From the NCBI RefSeq assembly GCF_000430025.1, contig NZ_AUCZ01000003.1, positions 1 through 64,000 on the forward strand: a DNA stretch of 64,000 nucleotides. The letters are read 5' to 3'. The notes under the pieces were generated by a model that was given only the letters and a program-made list of their open reading frames with translations, was not told where the DNA came from and searched no databases. Source of the DNA: Flavobacterium suncheonense GH29-5 = DSM 17707. GTDB taxonomy: Bacteria; Bacteroidota; Bacteroidia; Flavobacteriales; Flavobacteriaceae. Position numbers and translations under genes: made by a program. This document shows, piece by piece, positions 16,373-23,360 of the stretch. Within the stretch, counting starts at the first letter, position 1, and every line of letters begins with the position of its first letter.

Positions 16373-17326
16373 ATGAAAAAATATACAAATACAGGAAGTA
16401 AAGATACCCGTTCCGGTTTCGGAGCCGGAATGACGGAATTAGGCCAAAAGAACGAAAATGTAGTGGCTTTATGTGCTGACTTGATCGGTTCTTTAAAATT
16501 TGACGATTTCAAGAAAAACCACCCGGAGCGTTTTTTCCAGGTGGGAATTGCAGAAGCCAACATGATTGGAATCGCTGCCGGTTTAACCATTGGAGGTAAA
16601 ATCCCTTTCACAGGAACCTTTGCTAACTTCTCGACCGGTCGTGTTTACGATCAGATTCGTCAATCAGTTGCCTATTCGGATAAAAACGTAAAAATCTGTG
16701 CTTCTCACGCAGGATTAACATTAGGAGAAGACGGTGCAACACACCAAATCCTGGAAGATATCGGTTTGATGAAAATGTTGCCGGGTATGACCGTAATCAA
16801 CACTTGTGATTACAACCAGACCAAAGCAGCTACCATTGCTTTGGCAGACCACCACGGTCCGGCTTATTTGCGTTTCGGACGTCCGGTAGTACCTAACTTC
16901 ACTCCTGCCGACGAGCCTTTCGTAATCGGAAAAGCAATTATGTTAAACGAAGGAACGGATGTAACCATCATAGCAACGGGTCACTTGGTATGGGAAGCGT
17001 TAATAGCTGCTGAAAAATTAGAAGAAAAAGGTATTTCTGCGGAAGTAATCAACATTCATACCATCAAACCTTTGGACGAAGAGGCAATTTTAAAATCGGT
17101 TGCCAAAACGGGCTGTGTGGTTACGGCGGAAGAACACAACATCATTGGCGGTTTAGGAGAAAGCGTGTCGAGAACCTTAGTGCAAAACCATTTGGTTCCT
17201 CAGGAATTCGTAGCGGTAAACGACAGTTTTGGCGAATCGGGAACACCGGAACAATTGATGGAGAAATACAAATTAAACCATCAGGCGATTGTGGAAGCCG
17301 TGGAAAAAGTGATGAAGCGAAAATAA
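16373..17326 (+). CDS. Transketolase, C-terminal subunit
   Basis: This 317-residue chain has the pyrimidine-binding and C-terminal domains of transketolase. It carries the catalytic-glutamate context VGIAEANMIGIAAGL and the GEDGATHQ motif. A longer frame from 16325 is rejected because it overlaps the preceding gene and adds residues not found in the family; MKKYTNTGSKDTRSGFG is the standard start. It must assemble with the product of 14813-15664 to be active. A strong bidirectional terminator follows. Confidence 0.95.
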   Translation: MKKYTNTGSKDTRSGFGAGMTELGQKNENVVALCADLIGSLKFDDFKKNHPERFFQVGIAEANMIGIAAGLTIGGKIPFTGTFANFSTGRVYDQIRQSVAYSDKNVKICASHAGLTLGEDGATHQILEDIGLMKMLPGMTVINTCDYNQTKAATIALADHHGPAYLRFGRPVVPNFTPADEPFVIGKAIMLNEGTDVTIIATGHLVWEALIAAEKLEEKGISAEVINIHTIKPLDEEAILKSVAKTGCVVTAEEHNIIGGLGESVSRTLVQNHLVPQEFVAVNDSFGESGTPEQLMEKYKLNHQAIVEAVEKVMKRK

Positions 17327-17345
17327 CTAACTTCTCTTATATAAT

Positions 17346-17378
17346 AAAAAAGTCCCGCTCAATGAGCGGGACTTTTTT
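17346..17378. terminator. Bidirectional terminator between transketolase and FKBP lipoprotein
   Basis: A perfect stem, AGTCCCGCTC/GAGCGGGACT, with AAT loop is flanked by A-runs and T-runs, so it works on both strands. Confidence 0.9.
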
Positions 17379-17396
17379 ATTATATACTTGTTTAAA

Positions 17397-18311
17397 TTAA
17401 TGACAGCTGGCATCCAAGTGCTTCTTAACCCCACTTGTTGTACCACTACAATCTAAAATAGCATCAAAGTCAGGATAAGTACCATTAATTTTAATTTCAT
17501 CTCTTGTCATATAACCATCATTATCGTCATCTCCATCAAAAACATCAGGAATACCGTCTCCGTCCGTATCTAACAATGTACCATCGCTATTAAAAGAATA
17601 TTCGTATCGCGACAAAACTTTATCCGAGTCTTGATCAAGATAAACCACGTCATAAAGATTAAATGTAAAAATAAGCGGCGCGTACGTTTCACCAGGCACA
17701 TAACTATTAAAATACCCAAGTCCTGAAGGTAAAAACATAACTCCTGAACCATAATTCATTGGATTAAGCACCCCATCTCCATTTGGAGCTGCATAATATC
17801 CCGCTCTGAATTCCGGCATAATATATTCCCAGCCTTTTACTACATCAATCAGATTAAAGTCGGTTTGGTTAACAGCTATGTCAAATTGAGTTCCATTAAG
17901 CAAATTGCCTTTGTAAGATACCCATACCTTATCAACGCCACATGGTTTTTTACCATCCGCATCTGTATCCCCTTTAGCATCCAGTTTCAAAAAATAGACT
18001 TTAAAATCTACCCCATACAACTTCACTATTTTATACTGCAAAGGGTAATCGGTCTGATCCCAAATTGAAATTGGATTCTCCGCATTTATTGAATCCATGA
18101 CAACTTCTGTAACTTCCAACTTACCGTTACCATTATCATCATTGATTTTTATATAGTGACTTTGCAAATAATCTTCAATTTTAGCTAAATCCTCCAAATA
18201 AACTTCCGCATGAGGTCTTGCTTCTTCTGGTCCGGGCACATCATCTCTTTTACAACTCGTTAAAGCTATAATTGACAGAAGTCCTACAACCGATAAAATC
18301 TTATTCATCAT
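17397..18311 (-). CDS. FKBP-type peptidyl-prolyl isomerase lipoprotein
   Basis: The 304-residue product has a lipoprotein signal (LLSIIALTSC, Cys at 20). An FKBP-type domain lies in the middle: VWVSYKGNLLNGTQFD, then a GWEYIMPEFRAG loop and GVMFLPSGLGYF. Near the C-terminus are acidic calcium-binding-like repeats (DTDGDGIPDVFDGDDDNDG). It probably acts as a folding catalyst at the outer or inner membrane, as known for flavobacterial FKBP lipoproteins such as GldI, though it is not clearly GldI itself. The start may be either of two adjacent ATG codons. Confidence 0.8.
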   Translation of the reverse strand: MMNKILSVVGLLSIIALTSCKRDDVPGPEEARPHAEVYLEDLAKIEDYLQSHYIKINDDNGNGKLEVTEVVMDSINAENPISIWDQTDYPLQYKIVKLYGVDFKVYFLKLDAKGDTDADGKKPCGVDKVWVSYKGNLLNGTQFDIAVNQTDFNLIDVVKGWEYIMPEFRAGYYAAPNGDGVLNPMNYGSGVMFLPSGLGYFNSYVPGETYAPLIFTFNLYDVVYLDQDSDKVLSRYEYSFNSDGTLLDTDGDGIPDVFDGDDDNDGYMTRDEIKINGTYPDFDAILDCSGTTSGVKKHLDASCH

Positions 18312-18389
18312 TACTTAAAATTTAATGGCGCAAGATACAATTTTACTTTATTTTTGTACTACTATTAACAGTGTTTTTAACGTATTCCG

Positions 18390-18779
18390 ATGAGAATCGA
18401 CAAATATTTATGGTGTGTTCGCTACTATAAAACGCGAAGCATCGCCACAGAAGCCTGCAAAAAAGGGCATATTACCGTTAACGGACAGGAAGCCAAACCT
18501 TCCAGAGACGTTTTCCCTTCCGATAAAATCACACTCCGGAAAGACCAGATTAACTATGTGCTGACCGTTTTGGATATTCCTGAAAATCGTGTAGGCGCCA
18601 AATTAGTCGACATCTACCGAAAAGACGAAACACCTGCCGAAGCTTTCGAACATCTCGAAATGCTGCGCCTCTCGAAAGAACATTACCGCGCCAAAGGACA
18701 AGGCCGTCCAACCAAAAAAGACCGACGCGATATCGACGATTATGTAACCGATGACGATTTTTACGATGCCACTGAATAA
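18390..18779 (+). CDS. S4-domain RNA-binding protein (Hsp15-like)
   Basis: This 129-residue basic protein begins MRIDKYLWCVRYYKTRS and contains an S4 RNA-binding domain (about 1-60). A charged C-terminal tail follows, with GQGRPTKKDRRDIDDY. In E. coli Hsp15 binds stalled 50S subunits with attached peptidyl-tRNA; a similar ribosome-rescue role is plausible. A TATTTTTG -7 box lies at 18349-18356. The gene overlaps the next one by 14 nt, indicating coupling. Confidence 0.88.
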   Translation: MRIDKYLWCVRYYKTRSIATEACKKGHITVNGQEAKPSRDVFPSDKITLRKDQINYVLTVLDIPENRVGAKLVDIYRKDETPAEAFEHLEMLRLSKEHYRAKGQGRPTKKDRRDIDDYVTDDDFYDATE

Positions 18780-19347
18780 AGCCTACTGGGAAAACCGCTA
18801 CCAAAACAACGAAATCGGCTGGGACGTGGGAAGCATCACTACCCCGCTGAAAGGCTACATCGACCAAATTCAGGACAAAAACCTGAAAATCTTGATTCCG
18901 GGTGCAGGCAACGGTTATGAAGTTGATTATCTGCTCGAAAAGGGATTCACCAACGTTTATGTGGTTGATTTGGCTGAAACACCTTTAAAAAACATACAGG
19001 AGCGCAATCCGGATTTACCGAAAGAGCACCTGATTCAGAAGAATTTTTTTGAATTGGACGATACTTTCGATCTTATCCTGGAACAGACGTTTTTCTGCGC
19101 CTTAAATCCTGAACTGCGAAAGGACTATGCTGCTAAAACGCATTCGCTTTTAAAACCCGGCGGCAAAATTTTCGGCCTGCTTTTCGATTTTCCGCTAACG
19201 GAAGCAGGACCACCCTTCGGAGGAAGCAAAGAGGAATATTTGCGCTTGTTCTCGGAAAAATTCACTATTAAAACCTTGGAACCGGCTTATAATTCGATTA
19301 AACCGAGAGCCGGGAGAGAGTTATTCTTTATCTTTCTTCCCAAATAA
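18766..19347 (+). CDS. SAM-dependent methyltransferase, TPMT-like
   Basis: The product of 193 residues begins MPLNKAYWENRY, matching the thiopurine S-methyltransferase-like family. The SAM motif ILIPGAGNGYEVDYLLEKG is at about 44-62, and the EQTFFCALNP segment is also typical. It is cytoplasmic; its natural substrate is unknown (relatives methylate thiols, selenium or tellurium compounds). The ATG at 18766 is preferred to one at 18751 from family alignment in memory. It overlaps the S4-protein gene. Confidence 0.83.
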   Translation: MPLNKAYWENRYQNNEIGWDVGSITTPLKGYIDQIQDKNLKILIPGAGNGYEVDYLLEKGFTNVYVVDLAETPLKNIQERNPDLPKEHLIQKNFFELDDTFDLILEQTFFCALNPELRKDYAAKTHSLLKPGGKIFGLLFDFPLTEAGPPFGGSKEEYLRLFSEKFTIKTLEPAYNSIKPRAGRELFFIFLPK

Positions 19348-19452
19348 TAATTAGCCTAAGGAAAAGTAACCTTTGTTTAAAATTCTTTATTTTTGGTTTC
19401 GATTTAGAACTAAGACTTTTTAAGTCGGTTGAAAACAAAACAACAACACAAC

Positions 19453-19947
19453 ATGAAAAACATCATTCTAACGAAAGACGAAATCCAGCATAAGACCAAA
19501 CGCATCGCTTACCAGATTTACGAAACCTTTGCCGATGAAACCGAAGTCGTTTTAGCCGGAATAGCCAACAGCGGTTTCACTTTCGCCAAAAAAATTGCCG
19601 CCGAACTGGAACAGATTTCCGATTTAAAAGTAATCCTGTGCGAAGTGCAGATTAACAAAAACAATCCGCAGGATGAAATTATCACTTCACTGAAAAAAGA
19701 AGACTACACAAACAAAGGACTGGTTTTAATCGACGATGTTTTAAACTCCGGAACCACTTTAATTTACGGGGTAAAACACTTTTTAGAAGTGCCGCTTAAA
19801 AAATTCAAAACGGCGGTATTGGTAGACCGCAACCACAAAAAGTATCCGGTAAAAGCCGATTTTAAAGGAATATCCCTTTCAACTTCTCTACAAGAGCACA
19901 TTCAGGTGGTTTTTGAAAACGGAGACGAATACGCTTATTTAAGCTAA
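19453..19947 (+). CDS. Phosphoribosyltransferase-family protein
   Basis: A 164-residue type I phosphoribosyltransferase fold with the PRPP loop LVLIDDVLNSGTT (D94-D95 to T102) and a pyrophosphate-loop segment GIANSGFTFA. It resembles PyrR-like proteins but is too divergent to assign a base substrate or a regulatory role. The ATG at 19453 is chosen over 19429, which adds a Lys/Gln-rich stretch near the -7 box TATTTTTG (19388-19395). Its 3' end overlaps the convergent aroK by 9 nt. Confidence 0.8.
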   Translation: MKNIILTKDEIQHKTKRIAYQIYETFADETEVVLAGIANSGFTFAKKIAAELEQISDLKVILCEVQINKNNPQDEIITSLKKEDYTNKGLVLIDDVLNSGTTLIYGVKHFLEVPLKKFKTAVLVDRNHKKYPVKADFKGISLSTSLQEHIQVVFENGDEYAYLS

Positions 19948-20457
19948 TTTTTCAATTATTTCGCTGACCAACTCTGAAGGATTCTTTCCATCAACAGAAA
20001 TCACGTTTTTAGCGAAATGATAAAAGTAGCTGCGGTCGAACAGATGTTTGGCTATAAACTCTTCCAATTCCCCATCGTCCAGTTTAGCAATAAGCGGACG
20101 ATGTTTTTTTTCCCGCCGCAACCGTTTTGACAGTTCCTGAATAGAAGCTTTGAGATAAAACGAGGCAATGTCTTCCTGCTGCAATAAAAGATGGTTATTT
20201 GCATAACAAGGTGTTCCGCCGCCAAGCGCCAGAATGAAATTGTCCTGATTTTTGATAAAATCATTAAATATTTCGTGTTCCAGTTTCCGAAAACAGATTT
20301 CTCCCTGTTCCGAAAAAAGTTCCGAAATGGTTTTACCGGTTTTTTGTTCGATAATTTCGTCCAAATCGTAAAACGGAATTCCGGTCTTGTCCGCCATTTT
20401 TTTTCCGATTGTCGTCTTTCCAGATCCCATATAACCCACTAAAACAATTTTTTGCAT
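19939..20457 (-). CDS. aroK: Shikimate kinase
   Basis: AroK phosphorylates shikimate in aromatic amino acid synthesis. The 172-residue product has the P-loop GYMGSGKTT (residues 8-16), the shikimate-binding FYDLDEIIE segment, and ALGGGTPCY. Length is standard. It stands alone on this strand between a convergent phosphoribosyltransferase gene and a divergent tRNA cluster. Confidence 0.95.
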   Translation of the reverse strand: MQKIVLVGYMGSGKTTIGKKMADKTGIPFYDLDEIIEQKTGKTISELFSEQGEICFRKLEHEIFNDFIKNQDNFILALGGGTPCYANNHLLLQQEDIASFYLKASIQELSKRLRREKKHRPLIAKLDDGELEEFIAKHLFDRSYFYHFAKNVISVDGKNPSELVSEIIEKLA

Positions 20458-20530
20458 CCGAATAAAACCTTATAAATTAAGCGCTTAAGAATATCTTGTA
20501 AAAAAAAGTCAAATTTATAATAAATTTCCC

Positions 20531-20560
20531 TTGCAAAATAAATAATACGCCTTATATTTG
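20531..20560 (+). promoter_or_regulatory. Promoter of the tRNA cluster
   Basis: TTG (20531-20533) and TATATTTG (20553-20560) are exactly 19 nt apart. The bases just downstream, GCACCCGCAATCAGGAAATG, are nearly identical to those after the proximal rRNA-type promoter at the left end of the window. Confidence 0.85.
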
Positions 20561-20585
20561 CACCCGCAATCAGGAAATGATTACA

Positions 20586-20658
20586 GACTCCGTAGCTCAG
20601 CTGGTAGAGCACATCACTTTTAATGATGGGGTCCTGGGTTCGAATCCCAGCGGGGTCA
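20586..20658 (+). tRNA. tRNA-Lys (anticodon TTT), copy 1
   Basis: A 73-nt cloverleaf without encoded CCA. The acceptor stem GACTCCG/CGGGGTC pairs with one G-T, the anticodon loop is CTTTTAA (TTT anticodon), and the T-arm carries GGTTCGAATCC. It is identical to the copy at 20796-20868. Confidence 0.97.
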
Positions 20659-20671
20659 CGAATAAATGAAA

Positions 20672-20710
20672 ATAAAAAAAGTGTTAAGCTCGCTTTTAAA
20701 CTTTTTTGTC
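20672..20710 (+). terminator. Possible terminator after tRNA-Lys copy 1
   Basis: An A-rich arm (AAAAAAAGTGTTAAGC) faces a T-rich arm (CTTTTAAACTTTTTT), with a TCG-type loop. The stem is A-T rich and imperfect, so read-through to the next tRNA is possible. Confidence 0.5.
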
Positions 20711-20795
20711 AGTTTCATTTTCAAAGCAGGGCTTTGAGGGATCAACGAAGTTAATCCTATTCAAAAGATCCAGAATCAATTTCTGATAATGCAAC

Positions 20796-20868
20796 GACTC
20801 CGTAGCTCAGCTGGTAGAGCACATCACTTTTAATGATGGGGTCCTGGGTTCGAATCCCAGCGGGGTCA
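20796..20868 (+). tRNA. tRNA-Lys (anticodon TTT), copy 2
   Basis: Identical over all 73 nt to the copy at 20586-20658. It is preceded by a spacer related to the one downstream of tRNA-Leu and has no clear promoter of its own. Confidence 0.97.
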
Positions 20869-20870
20869 CA

Positions 20871-20900
20871 AAAGTCAAACGAAAACGTTTGACTTTTTTT
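20871..20900 (+). terminator. Terminator between tRNA-Lys and tRNA-Leu
   Basis: AAAGTCAAACG-AAAA-CGTTTGACTTT followed by four T forms a perfect 11-bp stem right after the tRNA. Confidence 0.8.
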
Positions 20901-20909
20901 GTTTACAAC

Positions 20910-20991
20910 GGCCACGTGGAGAAATTGGTAGACTCGCCATCTTGAGGGGGTGGTGTCGCAAGACGTGTCAGTTCGAATCTGATCGTGGTCA
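20910..20991 (+). tRNA. tRNA-Leu (anticodon GAG)
   Basis: An 82-nt class II tRNA with a long variable arm (TGTCGCAAGACG region). The acceptor stem GGCCACG/CGTGGTC has one G-T pair. The anticodon stem CCATC/GGTGG holds loop TTGAGGG, giving anticodon GAG. CCA is not encoded. Confidence 0.95.
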
Positions 20992-20999
20992 CGAATAAA

Positions 21000-21055
21000 T
21001 AAAAACCCGCATAAAATCTTAAAAGCAAGCTTTACAGATTTTATGCGGGTTTTTA
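21000..21055 (+). terminator. Terminator after tRNA-Leu
   Basis: Long perfect stem: AAAAACCCGCATAAAATC pairs with GATTTTATGCGGGTTTTT around an 18-nt loop. Confidence 0.9.
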
Positions 21056-21163
21056 TTTTCAAAGCGGAACTTTGTTCAGAGGAACGAAGTTAATTCCATC
21101 GTAGTCACAACAGTCAACAACGGAATCTAAGATATGCGCTAAATCTTAACAGTTCCGTTTTAA
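21056..21163. other. tRNA-spacer remnant and hairpin
   Basis: The sequence TTTTCAAAGCnG, then ACGAAGTTAAT, repeats the spacer found before tRNA-Lys copy 2. It ends in TCGTAGTCA (21099-21107), one base different from the 3' end of the tRNA-Leu. This looks like the leftover 3' end of a lost tRNA. A separate hairpin, AACGGAA/TTCCGTT, lies at about 21119-21161. Confidence 0.4.
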
Positions 21164-21169
21164 ACAACA

Positions 21170-21196
21170 AAAAAGCCCCGAATTGAGGCTTTTTTC
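21170..21196 (-). terminator. Terminator after the DUF4252 genes
   Basis: AAAAAAGCCTC-AATTC-GGGGCTTTTTT on the minus strand (one G-T pair), with a T-run at its end; its A-run also allows some activity on the plus strand. Confidence 0.8.
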
Positions 21197-21199
21197 ATT

Positions 21200-21742
21200 T
21201 TATGGCTTAAACAATTCCTGCAAAGGCTGTAATTGTTCGACGTCAATCTTGGATTTCTGCATCAGCTGCAGCATTTTCAACACGGCGGTCGGATTCATGT
21301 CTTCTCCGGTAATCCGGATAACAGCCAACCCGTTTTCTTTCTTGCTGCCGTAAAGGATGAATTCTTCGATGTGCTCGTCCTTCCCCACGCATTTGAACTC
21401 GGCTCCGTCTTTGCCTAAATTCACTTTGATTAACGACTCGTATTTCTTGTCGTTTAAAATCGTGGCAATTTTCTCTTTCTCAGCCTGAATTGCGTTGCCG
21501 TTTTTACCGTCGGCTTTGAGCGTTAAAATGTTTACTTTTTCGAAAGCATTCAACACTTCTTTTTCATCGGTGGTAAGATTCGCTTTTTCAAGGTTCAGAA
21601 TGGTAGGCGAGACATCCAATACGGTAAAGCCCTCTCCGGTACTTTCACTTTTCTCAACGAAATACTTCTGCAACGTTGGCTTCTGTTCACAAGCCGTAAA
21701 GAGGAAAGCCGAAACCAGCATTAAAAACAGTAATCGTTTCAT
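21200..21742 (-). CDS. DUF4252 lipoprotein
   Basis: The 180-residue product has a lipoprotein signal (MKRLLFLMLVSAFLFTACEQ, Cys at 18). A DUF4252-type domain follows, with alternating strands and helices and a C-terminal MLQLMQKSKIDVEQLQPL segment. Function is unknown. It lies 3 nt after a second DUF4252 gene. Both follow an ECF sigma factor and a membrane protein and probably form one operon. Confidence 0.8.
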   Translation of the reverse strand: MKRLLFLMLVSAFLFTACEQKPTLQKYFVEKSESTGEGFTVLDVSPTILNLEKANLTTDEKEVLNAFEKVNILTLKADGKNGNAIQAEKEKIATILNDKKYESLIKVNLGKDGAEFKCVGKDEHIEEFILYGSKKENGLAVIRITGEDMNPTAVLKMLQLMQKSKIDVEQLQPLQELFKP

Positions 21743-21745
21743 ATG

Positions 21746-22273
21746 TTATTGTTTAGAGGCTTTTTTCAGAGAATCACCGCCCGGTAACTTCATCTTTTCA
21801 GTTAAAGCAGAAATCTCATCTAAGTCAAAATTACCTGTTAAAGATAATAAAACAGTTTCATTTCCTTTCACATTTACACCTTCAATGAACATTAAAAGTT
21901 CTTTTACCTGACTGCTGGTTGCTCCGGATTTTACGTAAATGTTCACTTTTTTACCGCTGTCGTTTACGCGCATCAATTCATCTAAAGGATTGGATTTTAA
22001 ATAACTGCCTACAGTCGATTTCATTTCGGATGCTGTTTTGGAACTGTTGGTGGTAAACACTTTCAGATTGTCCAGTTTTTTCAATAGCGACATATAAGCC
22101 TGCGCTTCTTTATCGGACGCATCTACTTTTACTTTGCTCATCAGTTCGAACATTTTTTTGTTTACGATAACTGAGGTTACATTGTCCTGACCGTCATATT
22201 TATCGAACGCGGACTGCGCAAAAATTACGGTTGAACTTAAGGCTATAACTAGTGTTAAAAATAACTTTTTCAT
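21746..22273 (-). CDS. DUF4252 exported protein
   Basis: The 175-residue product has a cleavable signal peptide (MKKLFLTLVIALSSTVIFAQ). Its single DUF4252-like domain includes KKLDNLKVFTTNSSKTASEM. It lacks a lipobox cysteine, unlike its downstream paralogue, so the two probably differ in anchoring. It lies 15 nt after the putative anti-sigma gene in the sigma-factor operon. Confidence 0.8.
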   Translation of the reverse strand: MKKLFLTLVIALSSTVIFAQSAFDKYDGQDNVTSVIVNKKMFELMSKVKVDASDKEAQAYMSLLKKLDNLKVFTTNSSKTASEMKSTVGSYLKSNPLDELMRVNDSGKKVNIYVKSGATSSQVKELLMFIEGVNVKGNETVLLSLTGNFDLDEISALTEKMKLPGGDSLKKASKQ

Positions 22274-22288
22274 TTTATGATTTTTTGA

Positions 22289-22729
22289 TTACTTAAAAAT
22301 TGTTTTTGTTGTTTGATTGTACTCATGCACATATTCGACACTTTTCACGCCTTCGTTTACGTTTTCGGAAACCATCTGCAGGGCTTTTTGCGTTTCGGCA
22401 AATGCTATTTCAGGGTCGTCAAAAGTCCCCAAACTCTGCGGATGACCGGATTCCTGCGTCATAAAGAAATACGTTCCGGCTAACACGGCCACACTTGCCG
22501 CTACAGATAACCACGCTACATAATTTCGTTTTCTGGGTTGTAATGGTACTGCTTTGGTAAATTGTTCCTGTTTCGCCTGGCTGAAGTAACCGAACATTGC
22601 TCTGTACTGCTCTAAATGGGGCGCCACATCCGAGCCTGAAAAGTAATTTTTCAACTGCTTTTCTTCTTCAATACTGGTTGCTCCGGAAAAGTATTTTTCT
22701 ATTAATATGTCGATGTTATGCAATGCCAT
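22289..22729 (-). CDS. Putative anti-sigma factor or sigma-operon membrane protein
   Basis: The 146-residue product has a cytoplasmic N-terminal helical part (IEKYFSGATSIEEEKQLKNY, typical of Bacteroidota anti-sigma-like proteins), a single membrane helix (about 72-90) and a short periplasmic tail. It overlaps the ECF sigma gene by 14 nt. Position and topology point to control of that sigma factor, but no zinc-binding HxxxCxxC anti-sigma motif is present. The assignment is an inference. Confidence 0.65.
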   Translation of the reverse strand: MALHNIDILIEKYFSGATSIEEEKQLKNYFSGSDVAPHLEQYRAMFGYFSQAKQEQFTKAVPLQPRKRNYVAWLSVAASVAVLAGTYFFMTQESGHPQSLGTFDDPEIAFAETQKALQMVSENVNEGVKSVEYVHEYNQTTKTIFK

Positions 22730-23225
22730 ACTTGTGTTTTTTAACCAATTGCTCTCTTATTTCTTTTCGGGCTCTTGAAAGGGCCACTCTAACCGCGGTT
22801 TCGTTCATGTCCAGAATTTGTGCGATTTCGGAAAACTCGTATTCTTCCACATCCCGCATCTGAACAATCAACCGTTGCTGTTCTGGAAGCGTTTCTATGA
22901 TTTTTTCCACCCAGTTCCAGCTGTCTTTGTCTTCAATCTGTTTCTGAACGCTTGCCCCGCTATCGGTATAATTACTGTGTACAATTTGCAAATTTGATGC
23001 CCTTTTCGATTTTAACTGATCTAAACAGTAATTTTTGGTCATCGTCATCGCGAAAGCTTCCACACTTGAATACCTGGAAAGCGTTTCGTTGTTGTTCCAC
23101 AGTTTCACCAAAACTTCCTGCGTGGCATCTTCAGCTTCTTCCGTACTGACCAATAATCGTTTGGCCATCCGAAACAATTTATCTTTAAAAGGAGAAATTA
23201 TGTTTATAAACTCCTGCTGATTCAT
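22716..23225 (-). CDS. ECF-type RNA polymerase sigma factor
   Basis: A 169-residue sigma-70-family factor with region 2 (FRMAKRLLVSTEEAEDATQE...LWNN) and region 4 (LPEQQRLIVQMRDVEEYEFSEIAQILDMNETAVRVALSRA). The start at MNQQEFINIISPF (23225) replaces a longer frame from 23297 whose first 24 residues do not fit the family. It is followed, with overlap, by a membrane protein and two DUF4252 genes, a self-contained sigma module that likely autoregulates. Confidence 0.92.
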   Translation of the reverse strand: MNQQEFINIISPFKDKLFRMAKRLLVSTEEAEDATQEVLVKLWNNNETLSRYSSVEAFAMTMTKNYCLDQLKSKRASNLQIVHSNYTDSGASVQKQIEDKDSWNWVEKIIETLPEQQRLIVQMRDVEEYEFSEIAQILDMNETAVRVALSRARKEIREQLVKKHKYGIA

Positions 23226-23307
23226 GCTGACTACTGGTTGGTTTTGGTTTATATAAGCAAGACGAACTACCCCTGCGTTTGTTACAAGATACAACAAAAT
23301 TTTTTTA

Positions 23308-23341
23308 CAAAAAAAGCCCGGCTCTTACGAACCGGGCTTTA
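23308..23341 (-). terminator. Terminator after the B12 receptor gene
   Basis: AAAGCCCGG pairs with CCGGGCTTT around a 10-nt loop, followed on the minus strand by seven T. Confidence 0.85.
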
Positions 23342-23360
23342 CACACTGAATTTATTACTA

